Shown: piece by piece, positions 31,692-40,463 of the stretch
Numbering within the stretch: position 1 is the stretch's first letter
Layout: every line of letters begins with the position of its first letter
Origin: Prosthecomicrobium pneumaticum
GTDB taxonomy: Bacteria > Pseudomonadota > Alphaproteobacteria > Rhizobiales > Kaistiaceae
NCBI RefSeq assembly: GCF_014199915.1
Contig: NZ_JACHOO010000008.1
Span: 1 to 64,000, forward strand
Length of the DNA stretch: 64,000 nt
Direction: 5' to 3'
The notes under the pieces: model-generated
The model's input: the letters and a program-made list of their open reading frames with translations, nothing else
What the model was told of the DNA's origin: nothing
The model's database searches: none
Program-made: the position numbers and the translations under genes

Positions 31692-33760
31692 CGCGGCGGC
31701 AGGCGGCCGGCCCAGACCTGAAGCCCGCGCGGCGGCACGATCCGTTCGTCGCCGGGCTTCACCGCCTCGCCCTCGGCGCCGTCCGCCGTGTCGACGAGGC
31801 AGCGCCATTGCGGCGTCTCGTCCTTCGGGATGCGGAAATGCACGCCATTGTCCGAGCCGTTGAGGAGGATGAGGAGCGAGGCTTCGCCCTCGCGCTGCGG
31901 TGCGAGGCGCACGGTGAGGCATTTGACGTGCGGCGCCGACCATTCCTTGTCGCTCATCCGCTCGCCGCCCGCCGAAAACCATGCGATGTCGGGCTGGCCC
32001 CGGCTGTTGCGCGCACCGGTCGCGAACTCCGGCCGGGACAGCACGGAATGTTCGGCGCGCAGCCGGATCATCTTCTTGACGAAGGCGGTCAGCTCCCCGT
32101 CCGGCTTCGACCAGTCCACCCAGCCGATCTCGTTGTCCTGGCAATAGGCGTTGTTGTTGCCGCCCTGCGAATTGCCGAGCTCGTCGCCGGCGAGCAGCAT
32201 GGGCACGCCCTGCGACAGGAAGAGCGTCGCGATCAGATTGCGCTTCTGCTGCGCGCGGAGGCGCAGGATGCCCTCGTCCTCGGTCTCGCCTTCGGCGCCG
32301 CAGTTCCAGCTCTTGTTGTCGCTATGGCCGTCCTGATTGTTCTCGCCATTCGCCTCGTTGTGCTTGTCGTTGTAGGAAACGAGGTCGTGCAGCGTGAAGC
32401 CGTCATGCGCCGTGATGAAGTTGACGCTCGACCAGGGGCGCCGTCGCCCATCTCCGAACAGGTCGTTCGAGGCCGCGAAGCGGGTCGCGAAAGCGCCGAG
32501 CAGACCCTCGCCGCCGATCCAGAACTCCCGCACCACGTCGCGATAGTCGCCGTTCCACTCCGAGAAACCGGCCGGAAAATTGCCGAGCTGGTAGCCTCCC
32601 GGGCCGACATCCCACGGCTCGGCGATCAGCTTCATGCCGCCGAGCACCGGGTCCTGCAGGATCGCGGCGAAGAAGGCGTGGCCGGGATCGAAGCCGGTCG
32701 GCCGACGGCCGAGCGTGGTGGCGAGGTCGAAGCGGAAGCCGTCGACCTCATAGGCGGTCGCCCAGTGCCGCAGACTGTCCATCACCATCTGCAGCACGCG
32801 CGGATGGTCGGTGTTGAGCGCGTTCCCGGTGCCGGTCAGATTGTCGTAGAAGCGCGGCTGATCCGGCAGCAGGCGGTAGTAGGAGGCGTTGTCGATGCCC
32901 TTGAAGGACATCGTCGGGCCGAGATGGTTGCCTTCGCCGGTGTGGTTGTAGACGACATCGAGGATCAGCTCGAGACCGGCCTCGTGGATCTGGTCGACCG
33001 CGCGGCCAATCGATTCGAGCTCCGCTTCGCCCAGATAGCGCCGCTCGGGGGCGAAGAAATTGAGCGTGTTGTAGCCCCAGTAGTTCGAGAGACCGCGCTC
33101 GACGAGGTGCCGGTCCTGCACGAAGGCGTGCACCGGAAGAAGTTCGACCGTCGTCACGCCGAGATCGACGAGATAGTCGAGCAGCGCCGGCTCGCCGAGT
33201 GCATCGAATGTGCCGCGCGAATCCTCCGGCACCAGCGGACACTGCATGGTGAGGCCGCGTGTGTGCGCCTCGTAGATCACCGTCTTGTGCCACGGGATCG
33301 GCGGACGGCGCGGCGCGGCGGGCCGCTGCTTGCCGACGACACGGGCCTTCGGCACGAAGGGGGCGCTGTCGCGCTCGTCCTTCGTCAGATCGGCGTCGTC
33401 GCCCGGACCGACCGGATAGCCATAGACCGCGTCGTCCCAGACGAGATCGCCGACCAGCGCCTTGGCATAGGGGTCGATCAGGAGCTTGGCGTCGTTGAAG
33501 CGGTGGCCCTGTTCGGGCGCCCAGGGTCCATAGACGCGATAGCCATAGACCTGGCCGCGGTGCACGCCGCCGACATGGACGTGCCAGACGCCGTTCGTAC
33601 ATTCGGTGACCGGGATGCGCTCGGTCTCGTTCTGCCCGCTTTCGTCATAGAGGCAGAGCACGACGCCTTCGGCATTGTCGGAAAAGAGCGCGAAATTGAC
33701 GCCCCCCTCGTCTTCGGTGGCGCCGAGGGGGTGGCTGTATCCGGGGGTGATGCGGCTCAT
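31673..33760 (-). CDS. glgX: Glycogen debranching enzyme GlgX
   Basis: A 695-residue isoamylase-type debranching enzyme of glycogen breakdown, hydrolysing alpha-1,6 branches of limit dextrins. An N-terminal CBM48-like domain (about 10-130: GYSHPLGATEDEGGVNFALF) precedes the GH13 barrel. The conserved regions are visible: DVVYNHTGEGN, VDGFRFDLAT (nucleophile Asp), LIAEPWDVGPGGY (acid/base Glu) and FITAHDGFTLHDLVSYNDKH (third Asp). The ATG overlaps the glgA stop by four bases. No glgB, glgC or glgP is in the window. Confidence 0.96.
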   Translation of the reverse strand: MSRITPGYSHPLGATEDEGGVNFALFSDNAEGVVLCLYDESGQNETERIPVTECTNGVWHVHVGGVHRGQVYGYRVYGPWAPEQGHRFNDAKLLIDPYAKALVGDLVWDDAVYGYPVGPGDDADLTKDERDSAPFVPKARVVGKQRPAAPRRPPIPWHKTVIYEAHTRGLTMQCPLVPEDSRGTFDALGEPALLDYLVDLGVTTVELLPVHAFVQDRHLVERGLSNYWGYNTLNFFAPERRYLGEAELESIGRAVDQIHEAGLELILDVVYNHTGEGNHLGPTMSFKGIDNASYYRLLPDQPRFYDNLTGTGNALNTDHPRVLQMVMDSLRHWATAYEVDGFRFDLATTLGRRPTGFDPGHAFFAAILQDPVLGGMKLIAEPWDVGPGGYQLGNFPAGFSEWNGDYRDVVREFWIGGEGLLGAFATRFAASNDLFGDGRRRPWSSVNFITAHDGFTLHDLVSYNDKHNEANGENNQDGHSDNKSWNCGAEGETEDEGILRLRAQQKRNLIATLFLSQGVPMLLAGDELGNSQGGNNNAYCQDNEIGWVDWSKPDGELTAFVKKMIRLRAEHSVLSRPEFATGARNSRGQPDIAWFSAGGERMSDKEWSAPHVKCLTVRLAPQREGEASLLILLNGSDNGVHFRIPKDETPQWRCLVDTADGAEGEAVKPGDERIVPPRGLQVWAGRLPPRQTRSD

Positions 33761-35250
33761 GCGACCTTCGAGGCGGGAGTGCGGGTTTTGGGGACGACGG
33801 TCAGGCTGCGCGAGCGCGCCGACCGGCTGGAACCATCGTCGGCGAGCCGGGCGTAGAGGGCCTTGTAGGCCTTGGCCGGCCCGCTCCAGGCGAAGTCCTT
33901 CGCCATCGCAGCCCGACGCATCGCGGCGAGCCGGTCCTTGTCGGCGAAGACGCTGAAGGCCCGCTCGGCGGCGCCGATGAGCCCCTCCGCATCGGCCGGC
34001 GCGAACAGGAAGCCGGTCTCGCCGTCTTCGATCGTATCGGCGAGTCCTCCGGTTCGGTGCGCGACCGGCAGCGTGCCGTAACGCTGTGCCTGCATCTGGG
34101 TGAGGCCGCAGGGTTCGAAACGTGACGGCATGAGGAAGAAGTCGGAGGCCGCGATGATGCGGTGGGCCATCGGCTCGTTGAAGCCGACCATCAGGCCGAC
34201 CTTGCCCCGGTGCCGGCGGGAGAGGTCCAGAAGCATCGCCTCGACCTGCGGGTCGCCGGTGCCGAGAATGGCGATCTGGCCGCCCCGCGCGACGATCTCG
34301 CCGGCCGCCTCGGATACGAGATCGAGCCCCTTCTGGTGGACGAGACGGGACACCACACCGAACAGCGGCCCCTCGGCCGGATCGAGGCAGAGCGCGGTGC
34401 GGATCACCTCGGCCGCTTCCGCCTTGCCGTCGAGATTGCCGGCATCGAAGGCCGCCGGCAGATAGGGATCACGCGCCGGGTTCCATTCCTCGCCGATCCC
34501 GTTCGGGATGCCGGTCAGCCGTCCGGCCCCGGCGATGCCGCCGATCAGCCCGTGCAGGCCGCCACCCAGCGGCTCGGTGGTGATTTCGTCGGCATAGGTC
34601 GGGCTCACCGTCGTCAGATGGTCCGAGTAATAGATGCCGGCCTTGAGAAACGAGCCGTGCAGGTGGAATTCGAGCCCGTCGAGGCTGAACGCCTCCGGCG
34701 GCACGTCGAGATCGGGCATCCGGTGATAGGGGAAGAGGCCCTGATGGGCGATGTTGTGGATCGTCATCACCGAGCGGACCGGCAGCTTCCACCAGCGGGC
34801 ATAGGCCGGCGCAAGGCCCGAGACCCAATCGTGCGCATGCAGGATGTCCGGCCGCCAGCCGAGCCGCGGCAGGCCGGCGCAGATCTCCGCCGCGGCGAGC
34901 GACAGGCAGGCGAAGCGCAGGTCGTTGTCGGCGTGGTCGCGTCCGTCGGGCCCGCCATAGGCGCCGCCGTCGCGCTGGAACAGCGTCGGGGCGAGCACGA
35001 GGTAGAGCGGCACGCCGCCCGACAGCTCCGTCGCGCCGATGAGGTACGGCGGGATTGCGCCGTGGCCCTTCCTGTGGGCGACGATGGTGATCGGCCGCAC
35101 CTTGGCGAGCACGGAGGGATAGGCGGGCATAAGGATGCGGATGTCGCAGCCGGTCTCGCGCAGCGCCCGCGGCAGCGCCGCCGATATGTCGCCGAGCCCC
35201 CCCGACTTCAGAAGTTCCGCATGTTCGCTCGTAACGAAGAGGACGCTCAT
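33757..35250 (-). CDS. glgA: Glycogen synthase GlgA
   Basis: A 497-residue GT5 ADP-glucose-dependent glycogen synthase. The N-terminus MSVLFVTSEHAELLKSGGLG contains the KSGGL form of the K-T/S-G-G-L ADP-glucose site. Further marks: DILHAHDWVSGLAPAY, SVMTIHNIAHQGLFP, TTVSPTYADEI, GIPNGIGEEWNP, GVVSRLVHQKGLDL and MPSRFEPCGLTQMQAQRYG, the catalytic Glu region of GT-B enzymes. The ATG at 35250 is preferred for family length; another Met lies three codons upstream. Coupled to glgX. Confidence 0.95.
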   Translation of the reverse strand: MSVLFVTSEHAELLKSGGLGDISAALPRALRETGCDIRILMPAYPSVLAKVRPITIVAHRKGHGAIPPYLIGATELSGGVPLYLVLAPTLFQRDGGAYGGPDGRDHADNDLRFACLSLAAAEICAGLPRLGWRPDILHAHDWVSGLAPAYARWWKLPVRSVMTIHNIAHQGLFPYHRMPDLDVPPEAFSLDGLEFHLHGSFLKAGIYYSDHLTTVSPTYADEITTEPLGGGLHGLIGGIAGAGRLTGIPNGIGEEWNPARDPYLPAAFDAGNLDGKAEAAEVIRTALCLDPAEGPLFGVVSRLVHQKGLDLVSEAAGEIVARGGQIAILGTGDPQVEAMLLDLSRRHRGKVGLMVGFNEPMAHRIIAASDFFLMPSRFEPCGLTQMQAQRYGTLPVAHRTGGLADTIEDGETGFLFAPADAEGLIGAAERAFSVFADKDRLAAMRRAAMAKDFAWSGPAKAYKALYARLADDGSSRSARSRSLTVVPKTRTPASKVA

Positions 35251-35403
35251 GGCGTGCATTGCCTGCAGTAGGGGGCTCGGCCCCGGCCTCGTGGCGGCGT
35301 CCTTCGCGCGGCCTCGCGCAGGCGGACACACGACGACCGCCCGTCGCACGCGACGGCCGGACGGTAGAAGAAGTGACGGTCGGGGTGGCGCGGAGGCCGA
35401 CGC

Positions 35404-35622
35404 TCAGTTCGGAACGTCGGCGCCTTCCATCGGTCTGGGCGGCTCGGAGGCGATCCGCACCAGGAGCGTATGGGCGAGATCGGCGGCCGCACCGTCGAGG
35501 GGGCAGCCCGTGGCATCTCCCCGCTCGCAGCGCACGGTGACCGTGCCGGCTTCATCCACCCAGTAGAACCCCTTGACCGGAATGCCGTCGACGACCGCAT
35601 AGACGAGCCGTGTGCTCTGCAT
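35404..35622 (-). CDS. Small hypothetical protein
   Basis: A 72-residue product with a very strong ribosome site (GGGAGGAG) before the ATG at 35622, which decides the start. It has a GIPVKGFYWVDEAGTVTVRC strand-rich core with two Cys (about residues 28 and 36). It lies among stress-type small genes. No family is recognised. Confidence 0.55.
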   Translation of the reverse strand: MQSTRLVYAVVDGIPVKGFYWVDEAGTVTVRCERGDATGCPLDGAAADLAHTLLVRIASEPPRPMEGADVPN

Positions 35623-35753
35623 GATGGGATCTCCTCCCGGGCGATCCGTCGGCCGGCGGCGCGAAGGATCCACCCTCGGCATGCTCAATCCGCGCGCCGT
35701 TTTCCGGTTCCGCACTGCGACGAAAAGGGCGTCTTCGCCGCAGTGCGGCGACG

Positions 35754-36356
35754 TCACGGCCAAAGGTCGAGCAGTTCATCAGTGGAGATGACCGCGATTT
35801 GCTGGCTGAAGCGGTCGCGGAAGAGCGTCATCACCGCGTCGTGCGTCTCGTCGGCCGAGGAGCAGAGCGCATCCGACACGACGTGCACCGGATAGCCTGC
35901 ATCGACCGCCCCGAGCACGGTGGCGAGCACGCACACATCGCTCTCGCCCCCCGTGACGACGAGGCCGTCGCACGCGATCTCGGCGAGGTGGGCCTGCAGC
36001 CGCCGCCCCGCAAAGGCCGAATAGACCGGCTTGTCGAAGACGCGGGCCGGCGGCACGAAGCGGGCGAGTTCGGGCAGCAGGTCGATCAGCGCCGGGTCGA
36101 CCGCTTCCCGGGTGATGCCGCGCCAGCGCTCGTAATAGGCCTTCCAGCGGCCGGGCATCTCGTCCGGCGTCGCCGGAGGGACGAAGCGGGTGAAGATCGT
36201 CCGGTCGGGCGCCCGCTCGACGAGCCGGACGATGTTGGGCAGCACACGCGGCAGCCATGGCGTCGGCCACGGACCCTCCTCCGCGAAGAGGCGCTGCATG
36301 TCGACCGACAGATGGCGCGTCCCCGGACCGAGCCGGGGCTCGAGGCTCACGCCCAT
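35754..36356 (-). CDS. Isochorismatase-family cysteine hydrolase
   Basis: A 200-residue cysteine hydrolase. The opening HLSVDMQRLFAEEGPWPTPW provides the catalytic Asp; the Lys is in the central ARVFDKPVYSAFAG segment; and the nucleophile Cys lies in GLVVTGGESDVCVLATVLG, followed by DAGYPVHVVSDALCSS. This is the nicotinamidase-like fold; substrates are amides or N-carbamoyl compounds and cannot be told from sequence. Its start overlaps the upstream DUF2188-like gene by ten bases. Confidence 0.88.
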   Translation of the reverse strand: MGVSLEPRLGPGTRHLSVDMQRLFAEEGPWPTPWLPRVLPNIVRLVERAPDRTIFTRFVPPATPDEMPGRWKAYYERWRGITREAVDPALIDLLPELARFVPPARVFDKPVYSAFAGRRLQAHLAEIACDGLVVTGGESDVCVLATVLGAVDAGYPVHVVSDALCSSADETHDAVMTLFRDRFSQQIAVISTDELLDLWP

Positions 36357-36559
36357 CGGCCGGCGGCACCCTCCGGCGCATGGATCTCGATCGCGAGCCC
36401 CTCGCCGAGCGAGAGGGTCGCGGCAGCAACGGCCGCCTCGAACGCGGCCTCCTTGGTGACGTAGTGGCCCGCGACCCGGCCGTCGTGCTCGACGCCCCAG
36501 TTCTCGGTCGTCTCGGGGTCCTCGGTGTTCGGGACGATGCGGTAGACCGCCTTTGCCAT
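36347..36559 (-). CDS. DUF2188-like small protein
   Basis: A 70-residue product: MAKAVYRIVPNTEDPETTEN, a WGVEHDG strand, a HYVTKEAAFEAAVAAA helix and a C-terminal IEIHAPEGAAG strand. This beta-beta-alpha-beta plan is that of DUF2188, small proteins often seen in stress or phage contexts and without known activity. It is co-transcribed with the isochorismatase-family gene and divergent from the small membrane-protein gene at 36696. Confidence 0.7.
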   Translation of the reverse strand: MAKAVYRIVPNTEDPETTENWGVEHDGRVAGHYVTKEAAFEAAVAAATLSLGEGLAIEIHAPEGAAGRWA

Positions 36560-36634
36560 CGTGCGTTCCTCGATCTCTCTCCCCCGGAGTGCCGATAGAA
36601 GCGTGGGCGATCCGCCCGGTTCCCGGCGACACGC

Positions 36635-36659
36635 GGAACCGCGTCCCCGCCGGGCTGTT
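36635..36659 (+). promoter_or_regulatory. EcfG-like promoter for small membrane protein
   Basis: GGAAC (36635-36639), 16 bases, then TGTT (36656-36659): one base from the EcfG consensus. It would start transcription about 30 bases before the ATG at 36696. On the other strand a GGAAC (36623-36619) with a poor -10 faces the DUF2188-like gene. Confidence 0.45.
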
Positions 36660-36695
36660 GGTCCTGCGAACCCCTATATCTCCAGGAGAATTCTC

Positions 36696-36911
36696 ATGTT
36701 GGATGGCATCGGCATCATCTGGTTGATCGCGATCGTCGGGGGCGTCGCCGTGCTCGGCCTCGCCTTCGCCTATGGTCTCAACCGCGGCGACCGTCGCCGG
36801 CCCAAAGTGCGCAGTGCGGACTATGACGACGGCCGGCGGCCGGACGGAAGCGTCGAGGGTATCCCGTCGCGTCAGCGCGACGCAGGCGTGCCTCCGCACG
36901 CGGCAAGATAA
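36696..36911 (+). CDS. Small single-pass membrane protein
   Basis: A 71-residue product with AGGAG 7 bases before the ATG at 36696. One membrane helix (IGIIWLIAIVGGVAVLGLAF, about 4-24) is followed by a charged, probably disordered tail with many Arg and Asp. Membrane anchors of this kind belong to envelope-stress groups, and an EcfG-like promoter precedes it. Its last 40 bases overlap the end of the convergent LysR gene. Confidence 0.65.
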   Translation: MLDGIGIIWLIAIVGGVAVLGLAFAYGLNRGDRRRPKVRSADYDDGRRPDGSVEGIPSRQRDAGVPPHAAR

Positions 36912-37789
36912 TCGGCAAGGCCCGCGGCGAGCGCGTCGAAAACCGCGCGGCAGCGCGGGCTCGTGCGGAGATCCTCGTGCATCGCGACGAAGGTGCCGAG
37001 GGGCAGATCGAAGAAGTCGGCGAGCACCCGCTCGAGGTTCGGATCGCGCCGGGCGATCCCGACCTGGCAGGCGCCGATGCCATAGCCGGCCCGGATCGCC
37101 GCGAGCTGGGCCAGATCGCTCGTCGCACGGAAGGCGAGCCGCTCCCGGCCCAGATAGGGATAGCGCGCCGCCATCGTGCGAAGCCACGCCGTCTCGCGAT
37201 CGAAACCGATAAGGGCATGGCCGGCGAGATCGTCGATGGTCTTCGGCCGGCCGCGCCGCTCGAGATAGCGGCGATGGCCGTAGAGGCCGATCGGGATGGC
37301 GCCGACCCGCCGGACCAGCAGCGCCTCCTGCGTGGGCGCCGTCATGCGGACCGCCACATCCGCCTCCCGCCTGAGGAGATCGTCGACCGCGTTGGAGAGG
37401 ACCAGTTCGATGATGAGGTCCGGATGCCGTTCGTGCAGCGTCGTCAGGAGCGGCGGCAGTACCTCGACGCCGATCACCTCGCTCGCCGTCACCCGCACGA
37501 CGCCCGCGACCCGGTCCGAAGCCTCGCTCGCAGTACGCCGCAGCGCAGCCGCCGTCGCCGCGAGCGCGCTCGCATAGGGCCGCATCGCCTGCGCAACATC
37601 GGTCGGTGCGAGGCCGAGCGGCGTTCGGATGAACAATTGTCGCCCGAGCGCGGCTTCGAGCGCCTCGATGTGCCTGCCGATCGTCGGCTGGGTCAGGCCG
37701 AGCGCTCGCGCCGCGCCGGAGAGCGACCCCTCCTCCAGCACGGCGAGGAAGCTGCGATAGAGGTCCCAGTCCGGTTCCGTTTCATCCAT
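36872..37789 (-). CDS. LysR-family transcriptional regulator
   Basis: A 305-residue LysR regulator: N-terminal winged helix (RSFLAVLEEGSLSGAARALG, then LTQPTIGRHIEALEAALG and FIRTPLG) and a C-terminal periplasmic-binding-like sensor (VVRVTASEVIGVEVLPPLL, then DLIIELVLSN and DVAVRM). The DLLRREADVAVRM and IGLYGHRRYLE segments place it in the CrgA/large DmlR-like group, whose members usually control the divergent gene. Here that is the NAD-epimerase at 37893. Confidence 0.93.
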   Translation of the reverse strand: MDETEPDWDLYRSFLAVLEEGSLSGAARALGLTQPTIGRHIEALEAALGRQLFIRTPLGLAPTDVAQAMRPYASALAATAAALRRTASEASDRVAGVVRVTASEVIGVEVLPPLLTTLHERHPDLIIELVLSNAVDDLLRREADVAVRMTAPTQEALLVRRVGAIPIGLYGHRRYLERRGRPKTIDDLAGHALIGFDRETAWLRTMAARYPYLGRERLAFRATSDLAQLAAIRAGYGIGACQVGIARRDPNLERVLADFFDLPLGTFVAMHEDLRTSPRCRAVFDALAAGLADYLAACGGTPASR

Positions 37790-37806
37790 ACATTTTCGTA
37801 TAGTGA

Positions 37807-37824
37807 TTGCACGTAATTCTGCAA
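37807..37824. promoter_or_regulatory. Candidate LysR operator
   Basis: TTGCACGTAATTCTGCAA: arms TTGCA and TGCAA around an 8-base AT-rich spacer, in the 103-base gap between the divergent lysR-type and NAD-epimerase genes. It fits the T-N11-A style of LysR sites. Confidence 0.5.
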
Positions 37825-37892
37825 TTTCGTTTTGGTGCGCGCGAGCCGATCTTCTCGCTCAGAAAAGGCTCACGACCACCAGGAGACGACCC

Positions 37893-38897
37893 ATGTCCGA
37901 CGAGAAGATCGCCCTCGTCCTCGGCGCCACCGGCGGCATAGGCGGCACGCTCGCCCGCCGTCTCGCCGCCGACGGCTGGCGGATCCGCGCGCTGCACCGC
38001 GACGCGGCCGCCCGCCCCGCGACGCCGGGCGTCGACTGGATCCAGGGCGACGCCATGCGCCGCGACGATGTGATGGCGGCGGCACGCGGCACAACGCTGA
38101 TCGTCCACGCCGTCAATCCGCCCGGCTATCGCGACTGGGACAAGCTCGTCCTGCCGATGCTCGACAACACCATCGCCGCCGCGAAGGCCTCGGGCGCGCG
38201 CATTCTCTTTCCCGGCACGGTCTACAATTTCGGACCGGACGCGTTCCGCAATCCGTCCGAGACGGCGCCCCAGAACCCGCTGACCCGAAAGGGCGCGATC
38301 CGCGTCGAGATGGAACGCCGGCTCGAGCGTGCGGCGGCCGAGGGCGTGCGGACGCTGATCGTCCGGGCCGGCGATTTCTTCGGCCCCGGCGCCGGCAACA
38401 GCTGGTTCGCGCAGCTCGTTCGCCCCGGCCGCCCGGTCCGCACGATCACCGATCCCGGGCGGCCCGGCCTCGCCCATCAATGGGCCTATCTGCCCGACAT
38501 GGCCGAGACCTTCGTGCGGCTGCTCGGCGTGGCGGACCGCCTGCCGGATTTCGCCGTCTTCCACATGCGCGGCCATGTCGATCCGGACGGCACGGCGATG
38601 ATCGCGGCGATCCGCCGGGCCGTCGACCGGCCCGAAATCAAGCTGCGCCGTTTCCCCTGGTGGCTGCTGCCGCTCGCCGCGCCCTTCGTCACGGTGCTGC
38701 GCGAAGTGCGGGAGATGCGCTATCTCTGGCGCGAACCGGTCGTCATGACGAATGAGCGGCTCGTCGCCCTTCTCGGCGTGGAGCCGCACACCGCGCTCGA
38801 TACCGCGATCCGCGAGACGCTGGCCGGCCTCGGCTGCCTGCCGCAAGCGGCCGGCGTTGCCGGCGACGGCGTGTCACCAGCTCGTCAGACGGCGTAG
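37893..38897 (+). CDS. NAD(P)-dependent epimerase/dehydratase-type oxidoreductase
   Basis: A 334-residue extended-SDR protein. AGGAG lies 7 bases before the ATG at 37893. The Rossmann motif is LVLGATGGIGGTLARRL; VNPPG and GTVYNFGP occupy the catalytic region (Tyr in VYNF with a later Lys in TRKGAIR). The C-terminal region (RRFPWWLLPLAAPFV) is unusually hydrophobic and resembles the SDR a-type proteins seen beside LysR regulators. Substrate unknown. Its end overlaps the convergent pyruvate-kinase-like gene by 24 bases. Confidence 0.85.
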   Translation: MSDEKIALVLGATGGIGGTLARRLAADGWRIRALHRDAAARPATPGVDWIQGDAMRRDDVMAAARGTTLIVHAVNPPGYRDWDKLVLPMLDNTIAAAKASGARILFPGTVYNFGPDAFRNPSETAPQNPLTRKGAIRVEMERRLERAAAEGVRTLIVRAGDFFGPGAGNSWFAQLVRPGRPVRTITDPGRPGLAHQWAYLPDMAETFVRLLGVADRLPDFAVFHMRGHVDPDGTAMIAAIRRAVDRPEIKLRRFPWWLLPLAAPFVTVLREVREMRYLWREPVVMTNERLVALLGVEPHTALDTAIRETLAGLGCLPQAAGVAGDGVSPARQTA

Positions 38898-40349
38898 CCG
38901 CGGGCTCTTCTTGTACTGGTGCTCGCCCATCCGGGCGAGCAGCGTATCGAGCTCGGCGATCGCGGCGAAGAGATGCGGCCCCTTGTTGAGCATCACGCAT
39001 TCCGCCCGCGCCGCCATCGCCGCATCGGTCATCTCGCCGCGCGAGGGCAGGCCCTTCTTGATCAGGTGCTCGAGCACTTGCGTCGCCCACACGACCGGCA
39101 CCTGCGCCGCCTCGCAGATCCAAAGGAGCTCTTCCTGCATCTCGGCGAGCCGGGCGAAGCCGATCTCGACGGCGAGATCGCCGCGCGCGATCATCACCGC
39201 GGTCGGCTGCCGGCCCGCTGCCCGCACCAGCATCTCCGGCAGGTTGGCGAGCGCCCGCGTCGTCTCGATCTTCAACACCAGCGCAAGGCGCGTCCAGTCT
39301 TTCGGACGGATGTCGGCGAGCGCCGCCTGCAGCGCGGCGACATCCTCGGCCGACTGCACGAAGGAGAACTCGATGCCGTCGGCGTGCGCCGCGACGACGG
39401 CGAGGTCCTCGCGGTCCTTGGCGGTGAGCGCCGGGATCGAGAAGCGCGTGTCGGGGAAATTCACCCCCTTCGCCTCCTTGAGCTTGTAGCCCTCCTCCTC
39501 CGGCGACAGCGCGACCCGCAGCACGAGGCCGAAGGGGACGACCGTCTCGACCACCGCAGCGAGCTTGCCGTCGTCGAGGAACACCCGTTCTCCGGGCTTC
39601 GCCGCCCGCAGCGCCTCGACGAGCGTGCATTCCGCGGCCGGCAGGGCGGGATCTGCGGCATCGAGCGCGCCCGGAACGGTGAGACTGAAGCGGTCCCCGG
39701 TCTGGAGCCGCCGGCCATGTCCCTCGGCGACCGTGCCGAGCCGCATCTTCGGGCCGGCGAGATCCATCAGGATGCGGAAGGGACGGCCCGCCTCCGCGCC
39801 CGCCGCCCTCGCATGCCCGATCATCCGCAACCAGGCGTCGGCGTCGTCATGGGCACAGTTGATGCGCAGCGCCTCGACCCCCGCGGCAGCGAGCCGGCGC
39901 ATGAAATCGGGCGAATCGGCGGCCTCCGACGGGCAGGTGACGAGGAGATGCACCGGCCGCCCCGGCGCGGGCGGACCGAACAGCTCGACGGTGCGCTCAG
40001 CGAGCCGCCGCTCCCCCTCGAAGAAGCGCGCCTCCTCCGGCCAGGGCCGCGGGGGGACGGCCCCGGCGAGCCCGCCGAGGGCCGCCGCGAGCGCCTCGAG
40101 GCTCGGCGCCACCCGGCTTTCGAGCCGCCCGAGCGAGGACAGGCCGCGCACCATCAGCCGGCGCTGCAGGGGGCGGATGTCGCGCCGGCGCAGCGCCAGA
40201 TAGTGGGCGAGGTTCTCCGCGCTCTCCCGGAAGCCCGGCCGTTCGATCGTCGGCTCCCATCGGGCGATCGCCGCGGCCGCCTCCGACCGGATCGCGGCGT
40301 TGAGGGTCTCCACCTCGTGGAGCAGCGCCAGCAGCGCGGGTTCGGTCAT
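38874..40349 (-). CDS. Pyruvate-kinase-like protein with N-terminal extension and no C-terminal domain
   Basis: A 491-residue protein. Residues about 135-480 carry the pyruvate kinase barrel: EALRINCAHDD, ILMDLAGPKMRLG, FLDDGKLAAVVE, GVNFPDTRFSIPALTAKDRE, IEFSFVQSAEDV, LVLKIETTRALANLPE (catalytic Lys and Glu), VMIARGDLAVEIGF and PVVWATQVLEHLIKKGLPSR. Several are imperfect: the usual N-x-SH is NCAH and the final ET is absent. The protein ends right after the barrel, so the allosteric C-domain of ordinary pyruvate kinases is missing, while about 130 residues of helical sequence precede the barrel. A side-activity paralogue, or a plant-like variant, is likelier than the housekeeping enzyme. Confidence 0.8.
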   Translation of the reverse strand: MTEPALLALLHEVETLNAAIRSEAAAAIARWEPTIERPGFRESAENLAHYLALRRRDIRPLQRRLMVRGLSSLGRLESRVAPSLEALAAALGGLAGAVPPRPWPEEARFFEGERRLAERTVELFGPPAPGRPVHLLVTCPSEAADSPDFMRRLAAAGVEALRINCAHDDADAWLRMIGHARAAGAEAGRPFRILMDLAGPKMRLGTVAEGHGRRLQTGDRFSLTVPGALDAADPALPAAECTLVEALRAAKPGERVFLDDGKLAAVVETVVPFGLVLRVALSPEEEGYKLKEAKGVNFPDTRFSIPALTAKDREDLAVVAAHADGIEFSFVQSAEDVAALQAALADIRPKDWTRLALVLKIETTRALANLPEMLVRAAGRQPTAVMIARGDLAVEIGFARLAEMQEELLWICEAAQVPVVWATQVLEHLIKKGLPSRGEMTDAAMAARAECVMLNKGPHLFAAIAELDTLLARMGEHQYKKSPRLRRLTSW

Positions 40350-40463
40350 GATCGGGTCTCGGCGTTGGGGTGAGCCGGCCGCACTGTCGCGGTCGCCTCG
40401 AGGTGTCGCCATGCGCTGCATCAATGAACCGCCCGCTGGCGCTGCGGCGCGCCCTCGACGACA

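Noticed and set aside
35686-35711. EcfG promoter before the small gene at 35404
   Set aside because: GGAAC is present on the minus strand but the -10 reads GATT or ATTG at the allowed spacings.
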